The notes: generated by a model from the letters alone, not told the origin. A stretch of DNA of 64,000 bases from Ceratotherium simum simum (GCF_000283155.1 NW_004454156.1:32137830-32201829); one strand, 5' to 3'; shown: positions 32,135-43,234, counted from the first letter of the stretch. Translations and numbers: made by a program.

Positions 32135-32545
32135 TCCAGTTCATCAGAAAGTCCTCCATGAACTAGCCCCTAACTCCCCCACCCCAACCCCTACACTTCA
32201 GTAACATTGGCTTCCTTTTTCTACATCAAGCATCACAAACTCTCTCTTGCTTTTTGCATTTGCTGTTCCCTCTGCTTAGAACACTCTTCCTCTTGGAAGA
32301 GTTGGTGTCTTCTCTTGGCCAAACCTTCGCATCCATTCTTCCTGACTTTCTGCAATAGGCTCCTACGCTCACCCCCCGCCCCCATCTCCATCACGTTGCT
32401 CTTCTCCCGTCTTTCATAGCACTGACCACTATCTGAATTATCTTGCTTATTTATGGTCCGTTTCCCCCAACTAGAAATCTAAGCTCCAGGAGGGTGAGCC
32501 CCGTGCCTGTCTTGTTCATCTTATGCAGTATTCAGAATATAGTAT
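32135..32545 (+). mobile_element. L2 LINE 3' end
   Basis: Plus-strand L2 with TTTGCATTTGCTGTTCCCTC then 'tgcttagaacactcttcc', 'agcactgaccactatctgaattatcttgcttatttatgg' and 'ctagaaatctaagctccaggagggtgagccccgtgcc'. The open frame at 32207-32419 lies wholly inside it. Confidence 0.92.
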
Positions 32546-32699
32546 AAAAAGAAAAATTTTTGCCCCCAGTAGCATCTACCTAGGGGAGATCAAAACTGAA
32601 ATTTGTATCTCAACACGAACTGGTTTTAAACAGCTGAAGCTGTGAAGCGATCATGATCACGGCAGGCTCTAACGGACCTACAGGAATGCTCTTTCTTCT

Positions 32700-32935
32700 T
32701 TCCTAGCCAGTGAACTCTTACTTGTTTTTAACAACTTTGTACAAAGCTATGAACCCACTCCGTCCCACCCAGGACATGGTTTTCAAACTCTATCTCCCAC
32801 CTCATCTCCCCCTTTTGCACTTAAAAACTCCAAACTTTTCTCTCTGCCATCGACTTGGTAAATTTTTTTCATTGGTGTGCATCCCCTCACCTAGCAAGGA
32901 AATAAATAATAAATTTAACCTTGTTTTGTTTCTTT
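32700..32935 (+). mobile_element. Possible ancient LTR remnant
   Basis: C-rich 'cactccgtcccacccagg', 'ttgcacttaaaaactccaaacttttctctctgccatcgacttgg', 'gtgtgcatcccctcacctagcaaggaaataaataataaa' has the layout of a retroviral-type LTR 3' part (pyrimidine-rich R region and AATAAA). No TG/CA ends or internal viral sequence are seen; family unknown. Confidence 0.3.
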
Positions 32936-33059
32936 TTTACGTTTTCTTTTTATGTTACTTATTTTTGGTTTTTGCTCTTGTCAACGAAAACAGGGCTCTT
33001 TCTGAAGTATTCCAAGATACCTGGAGAGGCCGTCTATGTAGGGACCCAGGTCCCTGACT

Positions 33060-33230
33060 CAGGAGCAAGACTGCAAAGTTGAGACTCTGGTTCTGCTCTT
33101 TTCTTAGGCTAATGAAGCAACCATTCCCTGCCCTCAGTTTCCTCACCACAAACTCAGGACAGTTAATGCCTGCCTCATGGTGACCGGCCCAGAGTAAGGA
33201 CTACGTAATTGTCAGCTCTCATAATTATTC
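33060..33230 (+). mobile_element. MIR SINE
   Basis: 'ctctggttctgctcttttcttaggctaatgaagcaaccattccctgccctcagtttcctcaccacaaactcagg' and 'taatgcctgcctcatggtgaccggcccagagtaaggactacg' follow plus-strand MIR order. Confidence 0.7.
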
Positions 33231-33474
33231 TGCACAATGTCTAAAAAGATCCTCATACTTTGGTAGAGATGATTCACATAAGATCATTGCCAGAAGCTTA
33301 GGGCTGTATTTCTGTCAGCTTTTCAACGTGATAAAACAGACAAAGTGTCCAGTACGTATCGAATAAATGACAGCAACTCTTCTAGAGTAACCCATGAATA
33401 TCAATGCAATATACTATTAATTACTTCCAACTGTGTACTAATGCTTTGCCACATAAGTGAAATTTAATATAAGT

Positions 33475-33645
33475 AGCTAATGGGAATAATAACCATCTTA
33501 GTGTTTCAGAAGAGCTTTTATATACTTGATCTCAGTTAATCTACACTGTACAAAGCAAGGCTTACTGTACGCACATTTTACAGATGGGAAGGCTGAGGGT
33601 CAGGAATGGAACTGTGGCTTGTCCCTGTCCCTATAGTGCAGGGGG
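33475..33645 (-). mobile_element. MIR SINE, antisense
   Basis: 'gagcttttatatacttgatctcagttaatctacactgtacaaagcaaggc' then CACATTTTACAGATGGGAAG and 'gctgagggtcaggaatggaactgtggcttg' match antisense MIR. Confidence 0.8.
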
Positions 33646-34318
33646 TTGAATTTAACTTTATCGCTGATTGCATTTCCTTAAACTTCAAGTAAGGGTAACA
33701 GTCCTTTAAGCAGAATTGTTCTCTTAAAATAATTTCAGTGAACTCCTTAGAATGACTTGGTAGGAGAAAACAAGTTGTGATTAGGATATTTTCTCCTTCA
33801 GAATAGTCATCTGGAAGGCTGGATATGTATATTAATGATGCCGCTGTTGTTAAAATTACTGTTGCAGTAGCCAAGTGTCTTAGAACTGCCCTCAGATCCT
33901 AAAGCATATTCTGAATACCAAAGGGTTGGCATATCTTTCCTTTTCAGAGTTGATTTAATTTCCTTAAAAAGCCAAGAATACCATGCACCTCTAAATCTTG
34001 TAAATAAGATGGGAGGTAAAGGAAGGTAATGAAGGTTTGTTCTTTTTTAAAAATAAAACTGACTATAAAACATAGACTCGTGTGATTTAAAAGGTAATTT
34101 TGTATACGACTTTTGGGGTGATGGACATTTAGAGTAGCCTCTTTGATATGCCATTTTGCCTGCTGTGTTCCACAGAATTAGGCTAGTGCTTTGTAGCAGG
34201 CTGGACTCTGGGGTCAGAGTAGACCCCAAGCCCAGGGTTTTCTGCGCTGAATGTGGTGAGGCTGCTTTGTAGCAGGCTTGTACTTGCAGCTTCCTCTTAT
34301 CTCCTCTCTCTTCTCCCA
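33646..34318. other. No recognised element
   Basis: About 670 bp with nothing recognised; two short minus-strand open frames are unconvincing. Confidence 0.3.
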
Positions 34319-34319
34319 T

Positions 34320-34682
34320 TTTGTGGCAACCATTCAGTTTAGGTGGGACAGACCCTACCCCTGCTCAAAGTGTGGACCTTGTCTGATTAAAGCAATCAGC
34401 ATTATCCACTTATTTAGCTACAAGGATTGGATAAGAAGTGGGCGTGTGACCTAAGACGGCACAATTAGAGTAAAGCACGGGACTCTTTCTCCCCCATAAG
34501 TTAATGAGGAAGCCTGCAGCCCAAGGGGTGGATGGAAATCATGCACTACTAAAAGGGGAGTCAGCCTGAGGACAAAGATGAAGAATCTTCGAGAAATAAG
34601 CCAAAGCCCACCTGACACCTGCAATTACTAAAGCAATCTATTCATTGTTTAAGCCAGTTTGTTATGGATGTTTTTACTTATA
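34320..34682 (+). mobile_element. Ancient LTR-like repeat, family uncertain
   Basis: 'aagaagtgggcgtgtgacctaagacggcac', 'ttaatgaggaagcctgcagcccaaggggtgg', 'ataagccaaagcccacctgacacctgcaatt' and 'cattgtttaagccagtttgttatgga' are reminiscent of old ERVL/MaLR-type LTRs, whose 3' ends carry 'gtttaagcc...gttttgttatgg'. No coding sequence. Identity rests on motif order only. Confidence 0.4.
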
Positions 34683-34689
34683 GCATGCC

Positions 34690-34960
34690 CCCCCACCGCC
34701 GTGTTCCCATAGCACCTTATGTTATCATGTCTTACAACAGATATTAGATGTGAAAACACAGAATACATAATTTTATATCATAAATATACTACATATACAT
34801 TAAAATACACATACAATGTATATATGCAAGATACTATATAAATCTGCTTATATGTTTCTCTCTCTTCTTCTACATATAAGCTTCTCAAAGTAGAAAGTGG
34901 GTCTAATTCACCTTTGAATCCCCAGCTTTGCCAACAGTTAGGTGCTAAGTGAGAGACGCT
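34690..34960 (+). mobile_element. L2 LINE 3' end with AT-rich interruption
   Basis: 'cgtgttcccatagcaccttatgttatcatg' and 'ataagcttctcaaagtagaaagtgggtctaattcacctttgaatccccagctttgccaacagttaggtgctaag' are L2 landmarks separated by an AT-rich tract at 34765-34860. Confidence 0.7.
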
Positions 34961-35224
34961 TCTCTCAAAAGATCATTCAATTTAAGCTTTAGAGGATCTT
35001 TAGGCAGCAAAGGAATTAACAAAGCACTTACTTCATCTCTATCTTCCAAAACCTCTAATCTTACCAGTCCAATGACAGGTACACACACCCTTTGAGGACC
35101 ACGATGTTGACAATTACAGTGAGGGAAAAAACATGAAAGTGCAGAATCTCCCATGGGAGACCATTTGGATATACAAATTCTAGTTTTGTTAAAGAAAAAT
35201 AAGTCTCACAGCATCCTGGTTTAC

Positions 35225-35462
35225 AAGGTGGTTACGTGCATGTGTTTGTGTCACTCTGCCTGATTCTAACCGCAGAATCGCTCCTTGCTGACTCTGTAAC
35301 TTTGAGCAGGCTACCTGACCTCTCTAAGTCTCTGTGTCCTCGTCCATACAAATGGAGTAAATAAAGCACCTTTCCTTACATGACCATTGGGAGATTAAAT
35401 AAGGCAACATGCATGAAGCCATTAGCCTAATGACTGGCACTGTCAAGAAGTGGAAGGCATTA
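35225..35462 (+). mobile_element. MIR SINE
   Basis: Nearly full-length: 'tgtgtcactctgcctgattctaaccgcagaatcgctccttgctgactctgtaactttgagcaggctacctgacctctctaagtctctg', 'attaaataaggcaacatgcatgaagcc', 'tgactggcactgtcaag'. It runs into an ATT repeat. Confidence 0.9.
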
Positions 35463-35502
35463 TTACTACCAATGTTATTACTATTATTATTATTACTTTA
35501 GC
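35458..35502. repeat. (ATT)n microsatellite
   Basis: Short tract with core TTATTACTATTATTATTATT grown from the end of the MIR. Confidence 0.85.
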
Positions 35503-36488
35503 ATTTGCTAACACAGAAGGTGATCCAATCAAGTGGCTTAATGGAACTTTACAGATAAACTAAAGGAAGACTTGCCTTTCCCAGAAGGAAGGGAAGAGGA
35601 GCATCTGCTCTCAGCATAGGGGGAAGCTCAGTGGAGAGGGGCAGACCATCATCACTGGACCACTGAAAAGATGGAGGCTTCCGGGGGACCTCAGGGAAGG
35701 CTTCCTGGCCCAGCCCAGGACCCTCCACGGACAGGCCTAGAACATAAAGAGGAATCAAGAGTGGGGAGGACGTGGAGGGGTGGGCTGTGTCACTTCAGAG
35801 AAACTCCAGGGCTGTATTTAAGAGCTCCAGGACTGAGAATGATACATTAAAGAGCTGGACGCAGAAGGCGAGTAGATGAGAGCCACTCTCCAAGTCAGGG
35901 ATGAAGCTAATGAGGCTTTTCTTTTCACCATCTGTAAAAGTTTATTACTTATACTTGAAAGGCAGCAAGCAGCAGAAGGGCTGCTCCTCACAAGAACAGG
36001 AACAGGAAACAGAAGACGCGGTCTTGGGGAGAGGGTGAGAGGTTGTCCCTGTGTCTCTGCTGCAAAAAGAGCCAAGGCCCGGAGGCATTAATCTGAACGC
36101 ACGCACCTGTGAGGATCACACGCTGGCAGTGGTCACAGGGAGGCAGGAGGATGGATCAGAGGGAGGATTAATTAACTTGATTATGGAGTAGGAGATGGGG
36201 CGGTTTCCTGAAATCGCCTGCTGGCAGCCCTCAATGCTGATCTCACATGCTCTGGGTTTCTTTCCTGGAACTGGTAGGAAGTGCTCTCCAAGTCTTTCTT
36301 AATCTCAATCTGTTTAACACCTGGCTGTCCATCAACATGTGTTCTCACTGAACTTGGTGGTCCACACGGGGTGGCTGGCGGCTTGCATAATGACTCTGCA
36401 CTCGCCCAGGGATGATGTGGACGATGCCTTCCTTCCAGTTTGAAGCAAGTCACTTTAGATAGTTTGTGATTACAGGGGAAGAAACAGA
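35503..36488. other. No recognised element
   Basis: Nearly 1 kb with no recognised repeat, exon or RNA gene. Confidence 0.3.
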
Positions 36489-36489
36489 T

Positions 36490-36967
36490 ATTCATTCCAT
36501 CCTTAGATATTGAGTGCTTACTACTGTGTGCCAGGTACTGGGCTACATCGATGAATAGCAGCAGCCCAGGCTCTGGTCTTCTGAGCTTAGAGTCTAGTGG
36601 GGGATATGGGTATTAATTAAAGAGTCATGCAAATGAAAATAAATGTAAAATGACAGCCCTGCTAAGTGCTACACGGGGGAAATGTGTGATGCTTGTGTAG
36701 GTATAAAAGAGGAGGAACCCATCAGAACAGGTGAGGCTCTCCTGAGGCAGCGATAACACGGCTGAGGTTGGGAGAACATGTAGGATCACCCAGGCAAAGG
36801 TGGGGAGGTTGGAACACAGGGAAGAAAGTTCCAGTGTGAGGGAAGAGCATGTGCAAAGGCCCTGAGGTGGGAGGAAGAATGATCCACTCCAGAAACACAG
36901 AACTCCAATCTTTCTAGAGCAAACGAGGGAGAGGGAGTGTGTAGAGATGTGAAGCTGAACAGGCAAG
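36490..36967 (-). mobile_element. Long L2 LINE 3' end, antisense
   Basis: One of the clearest L2 copies. It opens with CATTCCATCCTTAGATATTG, then 'gtgtgccaggtactgggctacatcgatgaatagc', 'cttagagtctagtggggg', 'gttccagtgtgagggaagagcatgtgcaaaggccctgagg' in uninterrupted antisense order. The open frames on the minus strand here are L2-derived and non-coding. Confidence 0.95.
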
Positions 36968-36969
36968 CA

Positions 36970-37076
36970 GGCATGGATTTCTGTCTGTGTTGTTCACCAA
37001 TTACCCCTTTGGCTCCTACTGCGTGCTTTATAGCACGCAGTAGGATTTTAAGTATGAATGTTGAGTGAATGAAAGA
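36970..37076 (+). mobile_element. L2 LINE 3' terminus with rearranged core
   Basis: 'gatttctgtctgtgttgttcaccaattacccc' matches the L2 segment before its last 60 bases, and 'gtaggattttaagtatgaatgttgagtgaatgaaag' matches its terminus. Between them, where L2 normally has 'tagcacagtgcctggcacatagtagg', stands a perfect inverted repeat (37015-37044). The flanking match on both sides implies the middle was replaced by a reverse copy of the neighbouring bases. Confidence 0.75.
37015..37044. repeat. Perfect 13-bp inverted repeat with 4-base loop
   Basis: Left arm CCTACTGCGTGCT (37015-37027), loop TTAT, right arm AGCACGCAGTAGG (37032-37044). Every base of the arms pairs. It sits inside the L2 terminus described above and is not followed by a T-run. 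Confidence 0.97.
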
Positions 37077-37079
37077 CTT

Positions 37080-37262
37080 CCTATGATGCTCTAGCCCTGT
37101 GCCAGGATTTTATATACTGTATCTCACTGAATCCTTCAATTCATTGATTCTCACTGAATCAATTCATTTTGCTGATAGAGAAAGAATAGTCAATAAACCC
37201 AAGGTTACAGAAGTGGTCAGCCCCAAAGCTGAGATCCCAATCAGGTATCCTTCAGAAACTTT
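37080..37262 (-). mobile_element. MIR SINE, antisense, diverged
   Basis: 'gccctgtgccaggattttatatactgtatctcactgaatccttcaattc' then 'tttgctgatagagaaagaatag', 'aacccaaggttacagaagtggtcagccccaaagctgagatccc' follow antisense MIR order with a short duplication ('ttgattctcactgaatc'). Confidence 0.7.
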
Positions 37263-37406
37263 ATAGCCAGGCTGTGTTGTGCAATGGAGTAAAAAAAAAT
37301 CACCAGGTGAGTTATTGAACTGGAATAATGAGGTGGGAAGGGTTTGCCCAGAATACCTAAGACATGATTCCTGCACTTAAAAAAAGCAATCAAGAACACT
37401 GACTAA

Positions 37407-38025
37407 GAAATGGTGCAGCCACTTTGGAAAATAGTTCACCAATTCCTCAAAACTCTACACACGGAGTTACTATGTGACCCAGAAATTGCACTTCTGGGTA
37501 TATACCAAGAGAAATGATAACAAATGTCGATGCAAAAAACTTGCATTACAAATGTTCATGGTAGCATTATTCATAGTAGTCAAAAAGTAGTAACAACCTA
37601 AATGTCCATCAACTGATGAACAGATAAACAAATTGTAGCGTATCCATGCAGTGGAATATTATGCAGTCATAAAAAGGAATGACATACTGATATATGCTAG
37701 AACATCGATGAACCTTGAAAACATTATGCTCCGTCAAAGAAGCCAGTCACAAAGGCTATATATTGTATGACTCCATTTACAGAAATGTTCAGAATAGGCA
37801 AATCCAAAGACACAGAAAATAGATTACTTAGGGCTGGAGGTATGGGGAGGGATTGCTAATGGGTATAGGTTTCTTTCTGGAGTATTGAAAAAGTTCTAAA
37901 ACTAGATTGTGGTGATGGTCACATAACTCTGTGAATATACTGAAAAAACCCCATTGAACTGTACACTATAAATGGGTGAATTTTATGGTATGTGAAATAC
38001 AGCTACCAAAAAAAAAAAAAAATCA
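37407..38025 (+). mobile_element. 5'-truncated L1 3' end
   Basis: GCAGCCACTTTGGAAAATAG, 'gggtatataccaagagaaatgataac', 'agcattattcatagtagtcaaaaagtagtaacaacctaaatgtccatc', 'tggaatattatgcagtcataaaaaggaatgac', 'gaaccttgaaaacattatgc', and the end 'gtgaattttatggtatgtgaaatacagctacc' plus A-run are in L1 order. TGACTAA flanks both sides (37400-37406, 38026-38032), a plausible short target duplication. Confidence 0.92.
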
Positions 38026-38034
38026 TGACTAACA

Positions 38035-38235
38035 GTTCAAAGATCAGAATCCAGGAGAGGGGTTTTGAATCCTAGCTCGACTAACCATAAGGCATGTGAA
38101 ACAGGGCAGGTGAATTTCTCTCTCCAAGCTTCAGTTTCCACATCTGTGCAAGAGGCATAACACCAGCTCACGGGGTTGCTGTGACTACAAAATTAAATAT
38201 TTCACCTGAAGTGTTAGCAGCACATTTGCCATAAG
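38035..38235 (+). mobile_element. MIR SINE
   Basis: 'gagaggggttttgaatcctagctcgactaacc', 'tctctctccaagcttcagtttccacatctgtgcaagagg', 'acggggttgctgtgactacaaaattaaat' match plus-strand MIR. Confidence 0.85.
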
Positions 38236-39358
38236 ATACCCACATTTAAAAAAAGAAATAGAGTGGTTAACAAAACTTAACACCTTACGTGGACACTGTG
38301 ACTACTGAAACAACAAATGGCATTCAAGAGCACAATTAATCACCTTTTCAGGCCTGTGCTGCATGACTCGAGGGTTTGCCATCTATCCTAGTTTGGATGT
38401 GGTGACAGAGCTCAGGTCGCAACCCTGGGTGAGAAGGTGACGGGTGGCCAAAGGTGCCAGGTGTGAAGAGGCAATGAATGCTGACCACCAGCCCCAGACA
38501 GGGCTGCCCCATTTCTAAGAGCTCAATTATAAAAGGTTAAAATGCTCAGAACACAGGGCATTCCTAAAGAGCCTTTGTTCACAGTCTCGATGGGAGTGAA
38601 CAGGCACAGGGCTGCAATAGCCTGTCTGTGTCCTCTCCCTTCCTCTCCCACGCCCTGCGGTGCACATAGGAACCCTGCGCTTGGACAGGGACTACGAGGA
38701 AGGGAATAAACAGCCCGCCAGAGCAGCATGTTCCTGTGACCCATGCAGATGCTGGGCTGAGCCAAGGCTTCGGCTGTCAGGTTTTCAGAGGCATCCCCGG
38801 CTTCTAGCTAGAGCTGTGGCTAATACTATTATTATAGTAGACATGAGAGGATCCAAATGGGCTTTAAGAATCCCTTGCCAGCTCACACGTCACCCCCACC
38901 CCTAGAAGGGCTGCAGGGACTTAGGATGGTTTCCCTGGAAGAAGAAAAGGCTCACCAAGTCCATTACACATGCCCCCGACATCTGAAGGGTAAGGCTGGG
39001 AAGAGGGATTTGTTCTCCATGGTGAGGAGTAAAACCTGGAACAAAGGGAGAAGTTACAGGAGGATATTTGGGGCTGAATATGAAGAACTTTCAAAGGCCA
39101 GAGCTCTTTGGAGGCATGATGGGCTGTGGTGAGAGGTAGTGAGTTCCCCGTCATTGAGGTTGTGTGTGCACAGGCTGACTGACGAGCTGGGAAAGGCGAG
39201 CGGGCATCCTAGGCCTTCAGGATTCCTTGCCTTGCTGAGATTGTATCATTGTAGGCATCAGTTCCTGTCATTTGGAATCAATTTCCCGTCTCTTCCCTCA
39301 CTTGCCAATGCTTAATATAAATGATGGATCTGACAACAACTTTACTCCCCGAGCAACC
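38236..39358. other. Long stretch without recognised element
   Basis: About 1.1 kb in which no repeat, exon or RNA gene is recognised. Several overlapping short open frames on both strands (38523-39154) carry no recognisable domain. Confidence 0.3.
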
Positions 39359-39359
39359 T

Positions 39360-39690
39360 GCACTCTGCTCAACAAGGCACTGGTCATTCTACACTGGGCA
39401 GAATTATTGTGCTGTCTTCCTTGCAGGGACTGCCCTAGACATCCCAGACACCCAGGGCCCTGGAGCATAGCAGGTACTGAATTATGCGAGGCATAGCAGT
39501 AGCATCCCCTATGTTCTATAATTACAGACTGTTTTCACTCAATTATAAGACTCAGGACAATGCATTCTCCTGGACACTTGCCTGACTCCCCTCTGAGATT
39601 AGATCTTCCCTGAAGGGAGGAATAGGGTCCCATTTCAAACCTCTTTGCCTCACAGGATGCCCTGAACACAGTGTGTGCTGCATAAAAGTT
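39360..39690 (+). mobile_element. L2 LINE 3' fragments
   Basis: First piece 'cagggactgccctagacatcccagacacccagggccctggagcatagcaggtactgaattatg' resembles an L2 end. Second piece 'gacacttgcctgactcccctctgagattagatcttccctgaagggaggaatagggtcc' with 'gccctgaacacagtgtgtgctgcataaaag' is a better L2 match. Both plus-strand. Confidence 0.55.
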
Positions 39691-40039
39691 TTTTTTTCAA
39701 ATCAGAGAAAGACACATTCTTCTCACTCAGGGCTGGGTAGGCAGCCGCTGCTTCTGAACAATTTCCCATTTAAACTCAGCAATAAATGACAATTCTGAAC
39801 CAGGCACAGAAACCACACAGCTCCTGGGACCAGAGATGAAGCCCCCCAGCGCTCAGCTCTGGCATCAGGGATACACAATTACTGATGGGTCCTTCAGGGA
39901 CCCTTCCTCTTTGCCTAGGCTGGACTCAACCTGCAAAACTCCCCTACGGGAGGAGCTGAGACAGTAATGAAGTGAGATTGTGCGGTCCCAAATGGATCTC
40001 TTTCTCTAGTAAAAATTCCAGTAGAAATTTCTGGGTTTT

Positions 40040-40460
40040 CTGGCCTCTATTTAACAAGTTGGTCAACAAAGGTTACTGAGCACAGACCGTACACCAGGGC
40101 TTTATGCCAGATATTTGGGAGATGCTACAGCAAGGGTCTCTGCTCCCAGGGTACTTACAGGCTGAAGGATAAGGAGCGAGAAGTCATGGAGACACAGGGG
40201 AATTGACGATTATGATAGTGTCACATGCCGGGATCCATGTACACACAGGCTGTGAGCACCTGGCCCACGGCGACACCCGAGGGAAGCCTTAAGAATGAGT
40301 TGGAATTTAGCAGGCTGATGAGACGGACATCCCAGGACAGGGATTAGCTTCCGAAAAGGCACAGAGACCTGAGCGCTGGTGAGCTGTTTGATTTAGTAAA
40401 CTGCAAACAGTTCACTGTGGATGAAACAAAGGGTCTGTGTGGGCAGCTGGGGCTGGAAGC
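40040..40460 (-). mobile_element. L2 LINE 3' end, antisense
   Basis: 'ttactgagcacagaccgtacaccagggctttatgccagatatttgggagatgctacagc', 'gagttggaatttagcaggctgatgagacggacatcccagg', 'aaaggcacagagacctgagcgctggtgagctg' and 'aactgcaaacagttcactgtggatgaaac' are consecutive antisense L2 landmarks. Confidence 0.85.
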
Positions 40461-40512
40461 TAATCCTAGAGAGAAGCCTGTAGCACGTGGCTAAGGATGC
40501 TGATGGTCCTTA

Positions 40513-40892
40513 AGTATATGCCCAGAGGAAGGAAACTGAGATGCATGCACAACATGGATGAACCCTGAAAACACTACAGTAAGTGAAGTAAGCCAGACAG
40601 AAAAGGACAAACATTATATGATTCCATTTATATGAGGTATCTGGAACAACCAAATTTACAGAGACGGAAAGTAGAATGGTGGTTCCCCAGGGGCTGGGGA
40701 AGGGGGAATGGGGAGTTACTGTGTAATGGGTACAGAATTGCAGTTTGGGCCGATAGCTCTGGAGATGGATGGTGGTGATGGCTGCTCAATAATGTGAATG
40801 TTCTTACTGCCACTGAACGGTACGCTTAAAAATGATGGTTAAGATCATAAATTTTGTCATGTATATTTTTACCACAATAAATTAAAAAAAAA
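40513..40892 (+). mobile_element. L1 3' end with internal deletion
   Basis: AAGTATATGCCCAGAGGAAG, then directly 'cacaacatggatgaaccctgaaaacactacagtaagtgaagtaagccag' (the intervening few hundred bases of L1 are missing), 'gaatggtggttccccaggggctgggg', 'gtcatgtatatttttaccacaataaatt' and an A-run. Confidence 0.88.
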
Positions 40893-41570
40893 AATATGCT
40901 CAGAAAACATGGTGTTCTGGTAGATACAGGTTCAGAATCGCCCGTCTCTACTCTATGAAGTTCGGGAATCTCAGCTGGTTCTGCACTAATATGGTACGGG
41001 AATCATTGGGATTCCCTGGGAACGGTCCCAGACTTACACTTTACAAATAATCTGGCAGTTTTAAATAGCTATCACCTTCTGAAAGAGGTGAACCTTTAAA
41101 TCACACAATTTCTCCCCCCTCTTCAAGCTTTTAACGAACTTCCCTAATTGTATACCTTTAGGTTGAGGGAAGAAAGGAGACAGAGCTGAGACAGCCAGGC
41201 TTCCCTTTGATAACTTGCTCTCTCTCCTAATTAACAAGACCCCACACAACCAAACATCTGCCAACTTCAAAACCCTTCACAGTGATGAGCTTTGATCACA
41301 GTGGAGCGCACAGTATCTGTATTGAACAAGAGAACTTCATACAGCCAGAATCAGACACCGTTCAATCCAGCTCCACTCAACTCAATCCAGCCATCTGAAG
41401 ACTGGTGGGAAAGTCAATCCCGGGCAAGCCCTGGGGGGTGGGGGGCACTGCAGGAGACGGGGAAGGAGACTGGGTTTGGGAATCATTGCCAACTTGAAGA
41501 AGCACTATGGGTTCCAAAATAGCCTTTCCCTTCTTCCAACACACACCATATTCACGGACGAGCGGATGGG
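40893..41570. other. No recognised element
   Basis: About 680 bp without a recognised repeat or gene up to the target duplication of the next ERE. Confidence 0.3.
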
Positions 41571-41581
41571 AGGAGCGTGTT

Positions 41582-41828
41582 CTTTTTTTGTGTGTGTGAG
41601 GAAGATTAGCCCCGAGCTAACATCTGTTGCCAATCCTCCTCTTTTTGCTGAGGAAGACTGGCCCTGGGCTAACATCTGTGTCCATCTTCCTCTACTTTAT
41701 ATGGGATGCTGCCACAGCATGGCTTGACAAGTGGTGCATAGGTCTGTGCCTGGCACCCAAACCCGTGAACCCCGAGCCGCCGAAGCGGAGCGCGTAAACT
41801 CAACCACTACACCACTGGGCTGGCCCCA
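41582..41828 (-). mobile_element. ERE SINE, antisense
   Basis: Reverse-oriented ERE: tail side first (T-run, GTGTGTGTG), 'gaggaagattagccccgagctaacatctgttgccaatcctcctctttttgc', the module repeated once more, then 'ctttatatgggatgctgccacagcatggcttg' and the head complement CACCACTGGGCTGGCCCC. Perfect 11-bp target duplication AGGAGCGTGTT (41571-41581 and 41829-41839). Confidence 0.96.
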
Positions 41829-41839
41829 AGGAGCGTGTT

Positions 41840-42542
41840 AATTCTATCTTGAAACATTTCTTGGAAGACTTTTCTAAAACCTACGTTTGGTAACTCAACA
41901 CTGAAGTTTACCTATTTGACTTTCTATTTGAAAATTATCCTTTTTTGGTTTCTCTTCTTTCTCTTTGGTTCTATTCGCACAAAATTCAGAGCGAGTTGTC
42001 CTTTGGTGAGCTCATCTAACAATTTCTGCCACGCCGATAAATCACTTTCTGCTTCCCGGAGAAAGCTACAAGGTACATCCTGACATCGCTATAGGAATTA
42101 TGCAGGTGTATCCAAAAGGTTGATTCACAACTTGCACATACATCCCCACTGTATCAGCTCATCCTGGTAAGCATTAAAAAACACCACTGCATATTACTGG
42201 TTCATGTGATCTTGTCTCCAGAGAAGCATCCATCCACCAACCGTGATGGTGTTTGCATGTAAAAGACAAACATGGCAGGAAATGTTGAAAAAACTCAGAG
42301 TGAATTCAAATGGTGGGGATATCTCTGAACCACAACTGTTTTCCTCTCTAGAGTCATTAGTGCTAATTACTAACAACTACCCTGGTGACAAGTGCTGGCA
42401 GTTACTTAGCTGCTAATTGGCTTCAATTTACCGCTCTGATTCTGTGGTCACAGGTATATATTTGCTTGGGGAGTAAGGAAAAAGAGCAGGTAACTCAGGC
42501 CGGAGGCCGTCCTTACAAAAGGCATCACCGGCCTGATGCTTA
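41840..42542. other. No recognised element
   Basis: About 700 bp with nothing recognised. Confidence 0.3.
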
Positions 42543-42550
42543 GCTTACCC

Positions 42551-42736
42551 CAGTGGGTCTCAAACTTTCCCAGGCATCAGAATTACCTGGAAGGGTTGTA
42601 AAAGTACAGACTGCTGGGCCCCACCCCTGGACATTCTGATTCAGTAGGTCTGGGGCCGAGCCTAAGAATTAGAATATCTAACAAGTTCCCAAGTGATGCT
42701 GAGGTTGGTCCCAAGGTCACCTGTTGAGAACCACTG
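42551..42736 (+). mobile_element. MER20/MER3-like hAT-Charlie MITE, full length
   Basis: Starts CAGTGGGTCTCAAACTTTCC and ends CTGTTGAGAACCACTG, which are terminal inverted repeats of each other. Interior: 'catcagaattacctggaagggttgtaaaagtacagactgctgggccccacccctgg', 'tctgattcagtaggtctgggg', 'aacaagttcccaagtgatgctgagg'. The 8-bp flanks GCTTACCC and GCCTCACC match at 5 of 8 positions, as expected for an old hAT insertion. Confidence 0.88.
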
Positions 42737-42744
42737 GCCTCACC

Positions 42745-43233
42745 AATAATCTCCTAACCTCAGCCAAGGCAGGTTTTGCCTCTCCTCGCTCAGGTGTCCC
42801 ATTTGCAATACGGAGGCAGTGCAGAAGAACAAGAGCCATGTAGGTCTAAGAATACATCACACTGCACAGGTGAATGGGGCCATGTTTAACCGAGGACATC
42901 TGCTGAAAGACGTGGATTTTAGAAGCGCATTCCTTGTTTGGTTCCGCCTTCCACCAAACCTGACTGGGCATTTTACAATCTCTCTAGTCTGCTTTTCATT
43001 TGGCCAGAATGAATCACAGAGGGAGTAAAGGAAAAGTGAACGATGCTTATTTACCTCAGATTCAGTTAGCTTTGGCAACTTGGCAATGAGAAAAAAGTCC
43101 TGTGCTTCACTGCTAGGACTCATCTCCCACCTTGCTCCTTATAAACATTTTAGACCTAAAGACCTAGAATGTGGGAAAACAATAATAAAATAAAGATTCC
43201 AGCTCCCACCTAGCGGATTAGAGAATGAATCTG
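42745..43233. other. No recognised element
   Basis: About 490 bp with nothing recognised. Confidence 0.3.
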
Positions 43234-43234
43234 A

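Noticed and set aside
37015..37044. Hairpin as a transcription terminator or microRNA precursor
   Set aside because: The stem is only 13 bp, too short for a microRNA precursor, has no T-run, and lies in an L2 remnant.
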